DNA from: Kribbella monticola
GTDB lineage: Bacteria > Actinomycetota > Actinomycetes > Propionibacteriales > Kribbellaceae
Direction of reading: 5' to 3'
NCBI RefSeq assembly: GCF_003261635.1
Contig: NZ_QFXK01000010.1
Location: 1-64,000 of the forward strand
DNA length: 64,000 nucleotides
Shown: positions 1-7,614 of the stretch, piece by piece
Layout: the number at the start of each line of letters is the position of its first letter
How positions within the stretch are numbered: the first letter of the stretch is position 1
The notes under the pieces: generated by a model
The model's input: only the letters and a program-made list of their open reading frames with translations
What the model was told of the DNA's origin: nothing
The model's database searches: none
Translations under genes and position numbers: made by a program

Positions 1-389
1 GTCGGGTGGTCGATCAATAGGCCGAGGATGCCGTGGCCTTCGGGGTACGGGCCGATCGCCGCGATCTCCTCGGCGGTCACGCCGTGCGTGATGAAGCGGA
101 CCAGCCGTTTGCCGTCGTGGCCGACCACGCCGAGCGCGCCGTACCGGGCGCCAACCAGCTCGCAGGCGGCGGTCACGATCCGGTCGAGCGTGCTGTTCAG
201 GTCGAGGTCGGCGCCGATCCCGACGACCGCGTCGAGCAGGGCCCGGAGCCGCTCCTGGGAGTCCAGGATCTCGTCGACGCGGCCCAGCAACTCCTGCAGC
301 AGCGCGTCCAGCCGCACCCTCGACAGCCCCGCGAATCCGAGCGCACCTTCGTCCCAGGTCAGCCGCTGCCCGTCATCATTCCCACCCAT
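1..389 (-). CDS. DevS/DosS-like GAF sensor histidine kinase, N-terminal part (partial)
   Basis: The first 129 codons run off the left edge of the window. The ATG is at 389. A short N-terminal helix (LLQELLGRVDEILDSQE) is followed by the opening of a GAF domain with the signature LDLNSTLDRIVTAACELVGA and the tail PYPEGHGILGLLIDHP. This is the usual beginning of the first GAF domain of DevS/DosS-type redox or oxygen sensor kinases of actinobacteria. The catalytic HisKA_3/HATPase part lies outside the window. A DevR-type regulator 3.7 kb away is the natural partner (inference). Heme binding cannot be judged from the fragment. Confidence 0.82.
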   Translation of the reverse strand, partial: MGGNDDGQRLTWDEGALGFAGLSRVRLDALLQELLGRVDEILDSQERLRALLDAVVGIGADLDLNSTLDRIVTAACELVGARYGALGVVGHDGKRLVRFITHGVTAEEIAAIGPYPEGHGILGLLIDHP

Positions 390-483
390 GCCGCCACCGT
401 ACGGAACCCCAGCCGGAAAGGGAACCGGCCCGACCGCTCCCGGTGACCAGCCACCAGCGCACGCCGTGCCGATCGCTGCCGAG

Positions 484-1320
484 CTATTCCAGCCGCTCTC
501 TGAACTCGGCTGCGTTGTCCTGACACCAGGTCGCGAAGGTGCGCGCCCCGCGACCGGTCAGTCGACGTACGACGTCCGTCCGCAAGCCCACCGTGTCTGC
601 GCGCATCAGCATGAGCCCCTCGACGATCGCGGCCGCCAACTCCGGCGGCGCACCCTCGGGATACCGGAACCGAACCGCGTCCTCGGGTTGCTCGACCGGA
701 CGGACGCCGAGCTTGCGACCGATCGCTTCGCCGAGAATCGCGACCTGCTCGGCCAGGGTGAACGCCTCGGGCCCGGTTAGCGTGTACTCCCGTTTCTCGT
801 GACCGTCCTCGGTGAGCACGGTCGCCGCGACGGCCGCAATGTCCGCCGGATCGATCGGCGCCGAGCGGCCCGGCCCGATCGGATCCAGCACGTAACCTCC
901 GGCCTTGATCGTCGGCACCCAGTCGAACGCGTTGGTCATGAACCCGGTCGGCCGCAGGAACGTTGCCGGGATCCCCGAATCGCGGATGAGCCGCTCCCGC
1001 TCGTGATGCCATCGGCCCATCGCGGGCACCGGATCACCGAGTACGGCGTACGACGAGAGGTACACCAGCCGCCGTACGCCGGCCTCTCGTGCCGCTGTGA
1101 CGACATTGACGGTGTGCTCGAGGCCGGTCCCAGGGACCAGCAGGAACACCTCGTCGACACCGCGCAGGTCGAGCGGGCGGTCGAGATCGCCGATCACCTG
1201 CTCGGCCGGAAGGTCGTCGCGCGGGTTGCGGACCAGCGCGCGGAAGGCGGCTCCGCGCGCGGTGAGCTCTTCGACGAGCAGGCGACCGACGTGTCCGGTG
1301 GCGCCGGTGACGAGCAGCAT
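484..1320 (-). CDS. NmrA-family NAD(P)-binding oxidoreductase
   Basis: A 278-residue atypical short-chain dehydrogenase. It opens with a Rossmann glycine motif (LLVTGATGHVG, residues 2-12) and has the NmrA/YtfG-type hallmarks YLSSYAVLGD and LRPTGFMTN. The family includes quinone reductases and NADPH-sensing regulators; the substrate cannot be told here. An AAAGGAG ribosome binding site precedes the ATG. It is transcribed divergently from a MarR regulator, and the shared 80-bp gap carries a long inverted repeat that abuts this gene's ribosome binding site, so repression by that regulator is likely (inference). Confidence 0.85.
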   Translation of the reverse strand: MLLVTGATGHVGRLLVEELTARGAAFRALVRNPRDDLPAEQVIGDLDRPLDLRGVDEVFLLVPGTGLEHTVNVVTAAREAGVRRLVYLSSYAVLGDPVPAMGRWHHERERLIRDSGIPATFLRPTGFMTNAFDWVPTIKAGGYVLDPIGPGRSAPIDPADIAAVAATVLTEDGHEKREYTLTGPEAFTLAEQVAILGEAIGRKLGVRPVEQPEDAVRFRYPEGAPPELAAAIVEGLMLMRADTVGLRTDVVRRLTGRGARTFATWCQDNAAEFRERLE

Positions 1321-1330
1321 GGCAGACTCC

Positions 1331-1370
1331 TTTACCGGTTAACGATTTCGTCCGAACGTTAACCGGTAAA
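1331..1370. promoter_or_regulatory. Perfect 14-bp inverted repeat, probable MarR operator
   Basis: TTTACCGGTTAACG at 1331-1344 is repeated exactly, inverted, at 1357-1370 with a 12-bp spacer. Each arm is itself nearly palindromic (TTWACCGGTWAA), giving two candidate dimer sites centred 28 bp apart. It lies in the NmrA-MarR intergenic gap and overlaps the leader of the NmrA gene, the usual place for autoregulation by a MarR protein. The assignment to this MarR is inference from position. Confidence 0.75.
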
Positions 1371-1400
1371 CGATTCGACCGTCAAGGCTGGAGTCCGTCG

Positions 1401-1829
1401 ATGCCCGAGTTCCTCGAGTTGCACAGCAAGACGTCCAAGTTGCTGCGCGCGGCCGCCGATGCCGCCGTACAGCGGCATGGACTGCGGCTGGGCCAGGACT
1501 ATCTGCTGGCGGCGCTGTGGGCAGCGGACGGGCGTACGCCGGGGGAGATCGCGGCCTCGGTCAAGGTCACCACCCCGGCCGTCACCAAACTCGCCACCCG
1601 GCTGGCCGAGGCCGGCCTGCTCGAACGGCGTCCCGACGCGCGCGACCATCGGCTCGTCCGGCTCTGGCTGACCCCGGCCGGCCGCGCCCTTCAGCAGCCC
1701 GTCGAGGAGGAACGCCAGCGGCTCGAGGACCGGATCACCGCGACTCTGACGAAGACCGAGCGTGCTCAGCTCCTGAAGGCACTCGCGAAGATCCATCGTG
1801 CATTGGCTGACGACATACTGACCCCGTGA
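1401..1829 (+). CDS. MarR-family transcriptional regulator
   Basis: A 142-residue winged-helix protein. The recognition-helix region is TPGEIAASVKVTTPAVTKLATRLAEAGLLERRPD, followed by the wing ARDHRLVRLWLTPAGRAL, both typical of MarR dimers that release DNA on binding small phenolic or oxidising ligands. A GGAG site precedes the ATG at 1401. It is divergent from the NmrA oxidoreductase and overlaps the SulP gene by 4 bp (GTGA), so it is co-transcribed with the transporter. It probably controls both directions through the inverted repeat at 1331-1370. The ligand is unknown. Confidence 0.9.
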   Translation: MPEFLELHSKTSKLLRAAADAAVQRHGLRLGQDYLLAALWAADGRTPGEIAASVKVTTPAVTKLATRLAEAGLLERRPDARDHRLVRLWLTPAGRALQQPVEEERQRLEDRITATLTKTERAQLLKALAKIHRALADDILTP

Positions 1830-3484
1830 AGTTGGCGACCGGGCTCACCGGTGTACGGGGTGGACTGCGGGCGGATGTGATCGCCGGCGTGACGGTGGCT
1901 GCCTATCTGGTGCCGCAGGCGATGGCCTACGCCCAGCTGGCCGGGCTACCGCCTGTGGCCGGCTTGTGGGCAGTGCTCGGTCCACTCGCGGTTTATGCGT
2001 TTCTCGGTACTTCGCGGCTGCTGTCGGTCGGCCCGGAGTCGACCACCGCGCTCATGACCGCCGCTACTCTCGGCGCGTTGGCCGTCGGCGATCCCTCGCG
2101 GTACATCGCGTTGGCCGCCGCCTTGGCGTTGCTGGTCGGCGTCGTCTGCGTGGTTGCGTGGCTGCTCCGCCTGGGCTTCCTGGCGGACCTGCTGTCGAAG
2201 CCGGTGCTGATCGGCTATCTGGCGGGCATCGCTGTGATCATGATCGCGGGCCAGCTCGGCCGGATGACCGGGCGGAGTGTCTCGGGGGAGTCGCCGATCG
2301 AGGAGTTGCTGTCGGCGCTTCGGCAGTTCCGGGCCTGGCATCCGGCCACTGTCGTTCTGTCGCTGGCTGTTCTGGCATTGCTTCTGGCGGCGACCCGGTG
2401 GCTGCCTCGGTTGCCGGCGCCGCTGCTGGTGATGGCACTCGCAGCTGCCGTCGCAGCGGCGACCGGCCTGGGTAGCCACGGCGTCGCTCTGATCGGTGAC
2501 GTTCCTTCAGGCTTGCCAGTACCGGCGCTGCCGTCGATCACCCTGCACGACCTGCGCCTGCTGATCCTGCCCGCGGTCGGCGTCGCCCTCGTCGGTTACA
2601 CCGACACCGTGCTGACCGGGCGAGCCTTCGCCGGCGAGCGACACGAGCGGGTCAATGCCGACCAGGAACTGCTCGCCCTGGGCATGGCCAACCTGACCGC
2701 CGGAGGCCTGCACGGTTTTCCGGTCAGCAGTAGCGGCAGCCGTACGGCGGTTGCCGCCGCGGCCGGTGCGAAGAGCCAGTTGTACTCGCTCGTCGCGCTG
2801 GCGAGTGTCGTTGCGACCCTTCTGTTCGCCGGCCCGCTCCTGGCGACCTTCCCAACCGGCGCTCTGGGCGCGTTGGTCGTGTACGCGGCCCTGCGGCTGG
2901 TCGATCTGGGCGAGTTCCGGCGGATCGCCCGCTTCCGGCGCAGCGAGTTCGTCCTGGCGCTGGCCACCTGTGTCGGCGTGGTCGCGCTGGACGTTCTGTA
3001 CGGCGTACTGGTGGCTGTCGGCCTTTCCGTCCTCGACCTGTTCCGGCGGGTCGCCCGGCCGCACGACGGGATTCTCGGCATCGCCCCCGGCATCCCGGGC
3101 ATGCACGACCTCGACGACTACCCGACCGCGCGGCCGGTGCCCGGACTGGTCGTGTACCGCTACGACTCGCCGCTGTTCTTCGCCAACGCCGAGAACTTCC
3201 ACCGCCGGGCGCTGGCGGCAGTCGACGCCTCGACCGAGCCCGTCCGCTGGCTGCTCCTGAACGCCGAGGCCAACGTCGAGATCGACATCACCGCCGTCGA
3301 CGCGCTGGATGCGCTGCGCGAGGACCTGGCTCGACGCGGCATCGTGCTGGCTCTGGCCCGGGTGAAGCAGGATCTCCGCGACGACCTCGAGGCCGCCGGC
3401 TTCCTGGACCGCCTCGGCCGGGACAACGTCTTCTTCACCCTTCCCACCGCCGTCGAGGCCTTCCACCTCCGCACCGCGGACTGA
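1826..3484 (+). CDS. SulP/SLC26-family anion transporter with STAS domain
   Basis: A 552-residue integral membrane protein with a GTG start overlapping the MarR stop. The N-terminus has the SulP signature (GVTVAAYLVPQAMAYAQLAGLPPVAGLW). It is followed by about ten to twelve hydrophobic segments up to residue 410 and a cytoplasmic STAS domain in the last 130 residues (PGLVVYRYDSPLFFANAENF). The family moves sulfate, bicarbonate or other anions; the substrate cannot be decided here. Coupling to MarR suggests control with the NmrA gene rather than with sulfur assimilation genes, none of which are near. Confidence 0.92.
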   Translation: MKLATGLTGVRGGLRADVIAGVTVAAYLVPQAMAYAQLAGLPPVAGLWAVLGPLAVYAFLGTSRLLSVGPESTTALMTAATLGALAVGDPSRYIALAAALALLVGVVCVVAWLLRLGFLADLLSKPVLIGYLAGIAVIMIAGQLGRMTGRSVSGESPIEELLSALRQFRAWHPATVVLSLAVLALLLAATRWLPRLPAPLLVMALAAAVAAATGLGSHGVALIGDVPSGLPVPALPSITLHDLRLLILPAVGVALVGYTDTVLTGRAFAGERHERVNADQELLALGMANLTAGGLHGFPVSSSGSRTAVAAAAGAKSQLYSLVALASVVATLLFAGPLLATFPTGALGALVVYAALRLVDLGEFRRIARFRRSEFVLALATCVGVVALDVLYGVLVAVGLSVLDLFRRVARPHDGILGIAPGIPGMHDLDDYPTARPVPGLVVYRYDSPLFFANAENFHRRALAAVDASTEPVRWLLLNAEANVEIDITAVDALDALREDLARRGIVLALARVKQDLRDDLEAAGFLDRLGRDNVFFTLPTAVEAFHLRTAD

Positions 3485-3521
3485 ACGAGCTGAGCCCACG
3501 GGGGGGCTGCGGTGGATCTCC

Positions 3522-3998
3522 TCAGCTCAGGGGCTGCCCAGGGGCAGGCCACTGCTCGTCTGTTGCCGGGTGGGGGCGTTGGGCCCAGGCGAGGAGGCGG
3601 CGGCCTTCGAGAACCTCGATGGTGAGGCGGATGAGGTGACGGTCGCGGTTCGGGGCCCAGGCGCGGATCGGTTTGGCACGGACGGCGTCGTCCAGGTCGA
3701 CGACGGAGAGCCGGCCGGTGGCTGTGACGGTCCAGCCGAGGTGCCGGTCGGGGTCGAACTCGTCGACCTCGAACGCGACGACGTCCTCGCGCTCGGCGGC
3801 GCGGTACTTGTCGCCGTCGGCGGTCGCGAAGATCACCGTCCGGTCGTCGACGAAGAAGTTGACCAGCCGGATGGCCGGCAGGCCAGCTTTGGTGAACACC
3901 AGCCGGCCGACCGGGACCGACGAGAGCAGCTTGAGGCATTCGTCGTCTTCCAGGACCTGCAGACCGGTGTGGTCGAAGCGGCGGGGCGGGGCACTCAT
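3522..3998 (-). CDS. Pyridoxamine 5'-phosphate oxidase-fold flavin/F420-binding protein
   Basis: A 158-residue protein with the split-barrel pattern of actinobacterial PPOX proteins: LSSVPVGRLVFTKAGLPAIRLVNFFVDDRTVIFATADGDKY, followed by VAFEVDEFD and a C-terminal GWTVTATGRL strand. Such proteins bind FMN, F420 or heme, and several belong to DosR-type hypoxia regulons. The start is supported by an AAAGGGG site. It is divergent from the DevR-type regulator (75 bp between the starts) and so probably belongs to its regulon (inference). The catalytic activity is not predictable. Confidence 0.85.
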   Translation of the reverse strand: MSAPPRRFDHTGLQVLEDDECLKLLSSVPVGRLVFTKAGLPAIRLVNFFVDDRTVIFATADGDKYRAAEREDVVAFEVDEFDPDRHLGWTVTATGRLSVVDLDDAVRAKPIRAWAPNRDRHLIRLTIEVLEGRRLLAWAQRPHPATDEQWPAPGQPLS

Positions 3999-4072
3999 CG
4001 TGACCCCTTTCGAGGGTGGTGGCGGTCTAGTGTGGTGGTCAGGACTGACTGCGACTGCGGGAGTGGCACGAC

Positions 4073-4732
4073 ATGGCGATCAAGGTGTTCTTGCTCGATG
4101 ACCACGAGGTGGTCCGGCTTGGGTTGCGGCAACTGCTGGAGGCCGAGGAGGACATCGAGGTGATCGGTGAGGCGGGCACGGCCGCGCACGCGATCGCACG
4201 CGTCCCGGCGCTGCGCCCTGACGTCGCGGTCCTGGATGTGCGGCTGCCCGACGGTGACGGGATCACGGTGTGCCGGGAGTTGCGGTCGGCGATGGACGAC
4301 CCGCCTGCCTGCTTGATGTTGACGTCGTATTCCGACGACGAGGCGTTGTTCACCGCGATCATGGCGGGTGCGGCCGGGTATTTGCTGAAGCAGGTCAGCG
4401 GTACGGATCTGGTTGGTGCGATCCGCCGGCTGGCGGCGGGGGAGTCGTTGCTGGACCCGGCGATGACGACGGCGGTGTTGGAGCGGTTGCGGCATCCGGC
4501 CGTGGAGGACGACGATCCGAGGTACAAGTCGCTGACCGAGCAGGAGCGCAAGATCCTTGACCTGATCGCTGAGGGCAAGACCAACCGGCAGATCGCGCAG
4601 GAGATGTTCCTGGCTGAGAAGACCGTGAAGAATTACGTCTCGGGGTTGCTGCGTAAGCTCGAGATGGAGCGCCGGACCGAGGCGGCCGTTTACGCGGTTG
4701 AGCGGGCCAACCGCCAGCAACCGCCGAAGTGA
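4073..4732 (+). CDS. devR: DevR/DosR-type response regulator (NarL family)
   Basis: A 219-residue protein. The receiver has acidic residues D9/D10, phosphoacceptor D55 (VAVLDVRLPDGDG), a conserved T/S in LMLTSYSDDEA and a lysine in YLLKQ. The LuxR-type HTH lies near residues 148-205, with LTEQERKILDLIAEGKTNRQIA and the DosR-like stretch FLAEKTVKNYVSGLLRKLEMERR. The close likeness to mycobacterial DosR and Streptomyces OsdR in the recognition region fits the DosR-box-like sites found at 5460 and 16992. The cognate kinase is probably the truncated GAF kinase at the window edge, although it is not adjacent. Confidence 0.88.
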   Translation: MAIKVFLLDDHEVVRLGLRQLLEAEEDIEVIGEAGTAAHAIARVPALRPDVAVLDVRLPDGDGITVCRELRSAMDDPPACLMLTSYSDDEALFTAIMAGAAGYLLKQVSGTDLVGAIRRLAAGESLLDPAMTTAVLERLRHPAVEDDDPRYKSLTEQERKILDLIAEGKTNRQIAQEMFLAEKTVKNYVSGLLRKLEMERRTEAAVYAVERANRQQPPK

Positions 4733-4742
4733 TCTCGCCACC

Positions 4743-5387
4743 TCACCAGGCACGAACGCGTCGTCCACTGACCTGCTCCGGTTCGATCACGATGTAGACC
4801 TCGCGGTCGCCACCGGCCCACGGGTCGACGTCCATCGCCTCGCGAAGTTGCTCGGTCTTCTCGGGGTCGGCTTGCCGCGCGGTGCCGCTGACCAGGACGC
4901 TCCACCCTTGGTGCATTCCCTCGTCGAGTCGGTCGATCTCGAAGCTGACGGCGCCGGACCCGTAGCGTCCCAGTGCGGTGGTCGCGCTGGTCCGGAAGAC
5001 GACGGCGCCGTCGTGCATGCCGAAGTTCACCGGTACGACGTTCAGCCGGCCGACCAGCTGGAACGCGACCCGGCCGACGCCGCCGGGCTCGATCAGCCGG
5101 CGGCACTCGTCGTCGTCCATCGTCTCGAACACTGGATGCAGCGCCGCTGGGCCGGCGCCGGCGGGCCGCTGCGGCTGATCGAGGGCACCGGCCAACCGCA
5201 TCAGGGCGCCGCCGGTCAGCGCGACCGGCGCGTTCTCGATCCGGTCGACGTACGACGGGTCCAGCCGCGCCCGCTCGGCGACCTCGTCACGGCTCAGCCC
5301 GAGCGCCAGCCGCCGCGCACGAACCCGCCGGGCCAGATCCCCACCGGATCTTCCGTGGTTGTTCCCGACTCGGTCCGCCGTGTTCAT
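4743..5387 (-). CDS. XRE helix-turn-helix fused to pyridoxamine-oxidase-fold domain
   Basis: A 214-residue two-domain protein. Residues about 16-67 form a Cro/CI-type HTH (VRARRLALGLSRDEVAERARLDPSYVDRIE). Residues about 85-214 form a PPOX split barrel (GRVAFQLVGRLNVVPVNFGMHDGAVVFRT, then VSFEIDRLDEGMHQGWSVLVSG). The start at 5387 is chosen for its GGAGG site. An in-frame ATG at 5579 would add 64 low-complexity residues and cross the palindrome at 5460. It is divergent from pta, and the shared gap holds the DosR-like box. A flavin- or F420-responsive DNA-binding role is suggested by the fusion (inference). Confidence 0.83.
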   Translation of the reverse strand: MNTADRVGNNHGRSGGDLARRVRARRLALGLSRDEVAERARLDPSYVDRIENAPVALTGGALMRLAGALDQPQRPAGAGPAALHPVFETMDDDECRRLIEPGGVGRVAFQLVGRLNVVPVNFGMHDGAVVFRTSATTALGRYGSGAVSFEIDRLDEGMHQGWSVLVSGTARQADPEKTEQLREAMDVDPWAGGDREVYIVIEPEQVSGRRVRAW

Positions 5388-5459
5388 CGTTGTCGCCTCC
5401 GGTCTCCATGAGAACCCGCGACGGGGCTGGGGCGTAGCTGCCATCGGGCCCTTGACGGT

Positions 5460-5473
5460 GGGACCTAGGTCCC
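5460..5473. promoter_or_regulatory. DosR/OsdR-box-like perfect palindrome upstream of pta
   Basis: GGGACCTAGGTCCC is a perfect 14-bp palindrome with the GGGAC...GTCCC arms of the DosR-box family. It sits 54 bp before the pta start and 73 bp before the XRE-PPOX start, so it can serve both divergent genes. A DevR-type regulator is encoded 0.7 kb away. Family and regulator assignment are from remembered consensus, not from a computed matrix. Confidence 0.7.
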
Positions 5474-5526
5474 TCGTGACGAGCAGCTTGGCGATCGGTA
5501 AGGGAGCGCGGACTAGGGTGCGGGGT

Positions 5527-7614
5527 ATGGGTAGCAGCGTGTATGTCGCGTCGGTGGAGGGGTACACCGGCAAGTCCACGGTGGCGCTGGGAGTGCTGCA
5601 GGAGCTGTCGAAGCGGGTCGAGCGGGTAGCCGTATTCCGGCCGATCGTTCGCCCCGACGCCGCCTCGTACGGCGGCCGCGACTACGTCCTGGACCTGCTC
5701 ATCTCCCACGACGCCGTCTCGTTGTCGTACGACGAATGCGTGGGCGTCAGCTACGACGAGGTGCACCGAGACCCCGATGCCGCGCTGGATCAGATCGTGC
5801 AGCGATACCGCGCGGTGGCCGATCGCGGCGATCCGGTCGTCATCGTCGGCAGCGACTACACCGATGTCGGTACGCCGACCGAGTTCTCCTACAACGCGAG
5901 GATCGCCGCCAACCTGGGCGCGCCGGTGCTGCTCGTCCTGAATGGTTCGGGCCGCGGCCCCGAGGACCTGCGCACGCTGACCGACATCACAGCCGCCGAA
6001 CTCGCGGCCAACCACGGCTCGTTGTTCGCGGTGATCGCCAACCGGGTGGACGCGGACCGGCTCGAGCCGATCGTCGCGGCGTTGTCGGAGGCCGACGTAC
6101 CGGCGTACGCGATTCCGGAGGAGCCGCTGCTCAGCGCGCCCGCGGTGGCGGATCTGATGAGTGCGGTCGACGGGCGGTTGCTGAGTGGAGACCCGCGGTT
6201 GCTGTCCCGCGAGGCCAGCGGGCTGGTGATCGCCGGGATGACCATGCCGAACGTGCTGGACCGGCTCTTCGAAGGCGCTGCTGTGATCACGGCCGCCGAT
6301 CGTCCCGAGGTGGTCGTCGGCGTGCTGATGGCGAACGCCTCGCAGAACTTCCCGCAGATCTCGGCGATCTTCCTCAACGGCGGCTTCGCCTTGCCGCCGC
6401 AGATCCTGCGGCTGATCGAGGGCGTCGGCAACACACTGCCGCTGATCGAGACCGACCTGGGCACCCATGCGACCTCGACGGCGCTGACCGCCGTCCGGGG
6501 CCGGCTGACCAAGGACTCGCCGCGCAAGGTCAACACCGCGCTGGCGCTGTTCGACCAGTACGTCGATGGCGCGGCGCTGCTGGACCGGCTGGCGGTGGCG
6601 CGGAGCAGCGCGGTGACGCCGCTGATGTTCGAGCACCAGTTGATCGACGAAGCCGTTGCCGACCGCAAGCACATCGTGCTGCCGGAGGGTGAGGAGGAGC
6701 GGATCCTCCGGGCGGCCGACGTCCTGTTGCGCCGCGGCGTGGCGGAGCTGACGCTGCTCGGCGACCGGGTGCTGATCAGCGCGAAGGCGGCCGGTCTCGG
6801 GGTGGACATCTCGGCGGCCCGGATCGTCAGTCCCGACGACGAGGAGCTGGGCGAGCGGTTCGCCGCGGAGTACCACCGGCTGCGCAGACATCGCGGTGTC
6901 GAGCTCGAGCAGGCCCGCGACGTGGTCAAGGACGTCTCGTACTTCGGCACGATGATGGTCCAGCTCGGTCTGGCCGACGGCATGGTCTCGGGTTCGGTGC
7001 ACACCACCGCGCACACGATCCGGCCGGCACTGGAGATCGTGAAGACGCTGCCCGACGTCTCCGTCGTCTCTTCGGTGTTCTTCATGTGCCTGGAGAACCA
7101 GGTCCTCGTGTACGGCGACTGCGCGGTGAACCCGGATCCGAGCGCCGAGCAACTCGCGGACATCGCGATCTCGTCGGCGGCGACCGCGGCCGCCTTCGGC
7201 ATCGAGCCCCGGGTCGCGATGCTGTCGTACTCCACCGGTACATCGGGTTCCGGGACCGATGTCGAAAAGGTGTCCAAGGCAACCAGCATCGTCAGAGAGC
7301 GCGTTCCCGCGTTGCTGGTGGAGGGACCGATCCAGTACGACGCCGCGATCGACAGCGCCGTGGCGAAGACCAAGTTGCCGGAGTCGTCGGTCGCCGGGCG
7401 GGCCACCGTCTTCGTGTTCCCTGACCTCAATACGGGCAACAACACGTACAAGGCTGTGCAGCGATCCGCGAACGCGGTAGCTGTCGGGCCTGTCCTGCAA
7501 GGGCTCAAGAAACCCGTGAACGACTTGTCCCGTGGTGCGACCGTGCGCGACATCGTCAACACCGTCGCGATCACGGCGATTCAGGCACAGCAAACCGCTG
7601 GAAGGAACCGATGA
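5527..7614 (+). CDS. pta: Phosphate acetyltransferase
   Basis: A 695-residue long-form Pta that interconverts acetyl-CoA and acetyl phosphate. The N-terminal third is a BioD/DRTGG-like P-loop region (VASVEGYTGKSTVALGVL). The C-terminal PTA_PTB catalytic domain starts near residue 375 (EHQLIDEAVADRKHIVLPEGEEERILRA) and contains YSTGTSGSGTDVEKV and VFPDLNTGNNTYKAVQRSA. The ATG at 5527 fits the conserved start; an upstream in-frame start at 5359 would run through the DosR-like palindrome. It overlaps ackA by 4 bp. The pair supplies ATP from acetyl-CoA when respiration is limited, in keeping with the nitrate reductase operon beside it. Confidence 0.95.
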   Translation: MGSSVYVASVEGYTGKSTVALGVLQELSKRVERVAVFRPIVRPDAASYGGRDYVLDLLISHDAVSLSYDECVGVSYDEVHRDPDAALDQIVQRYRAVADRGDPVVIVGSDYTDVGTPTEFSYNARIAANLGAPVLLVLNGSGRGPEDLRTLTDITAAELAANHGSLFAVIANRVDADRLEPIVAALSEADVPAYAIPEEPLLSAPAVADLMSAVDGRLLSGDPRLLSREASGLVIAGMTMPNVLDRLFEGAAVITAADRPEVVVGVLMANASQNFPQISAIFLNGGFALPPQILRLIEGVGNTLPLIETDLGTHATSTALTAVRGRLTKDSPRKVNTALALFDQYVDGAALLDRLAVARSSAVTPLMFEHQLIDEAVADRKHIVLPEGEEERILRAADVLLRRGVAELTLLGDRVLISAKAAGLGVDISAARIVSPDDEELGERFAAEYHRLRRHRGVELEQARDVVKDVSYFGTMMVQLGLADGMVSGSVHTTAHTIRPALEIVKTLPDVSVVSSVFFMCLENQVLVYGDCAVNPDPSAEQLADIAISSAATAAAFGIEPRVAMLSYSTGTSGSGTDVEKVSKATSIVRERVPALLVEGPIQYDAAIDSAVAKTKLPESSVAGRATVFVFPDLNTGNNTYKAVQRSANAVAVGPVLQGLKKPVNDLSRGATVRDIVNTVAITAIQAQQTAGRNR

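Noticed and set aside
4012..4026. ACCCCTTTCGAGGGT before the DevR and PPOX genes as a third DosR-like site
   Set aside because: It lacks the GGGAC/GTCCC arms, and the AAAGGGG part is the ribosome binding site of the PPOX gene.
5287..7593. Long open frame antisense to pta, and similar long antisense frames over ackA/narI (7581-9692) and narG (11993-14452)
   Set aside because: They mirror strongly conserved genes, have Arg/Asp/His-rich composition typical of complementary frames in high-GC DNA, and show no domain motif.
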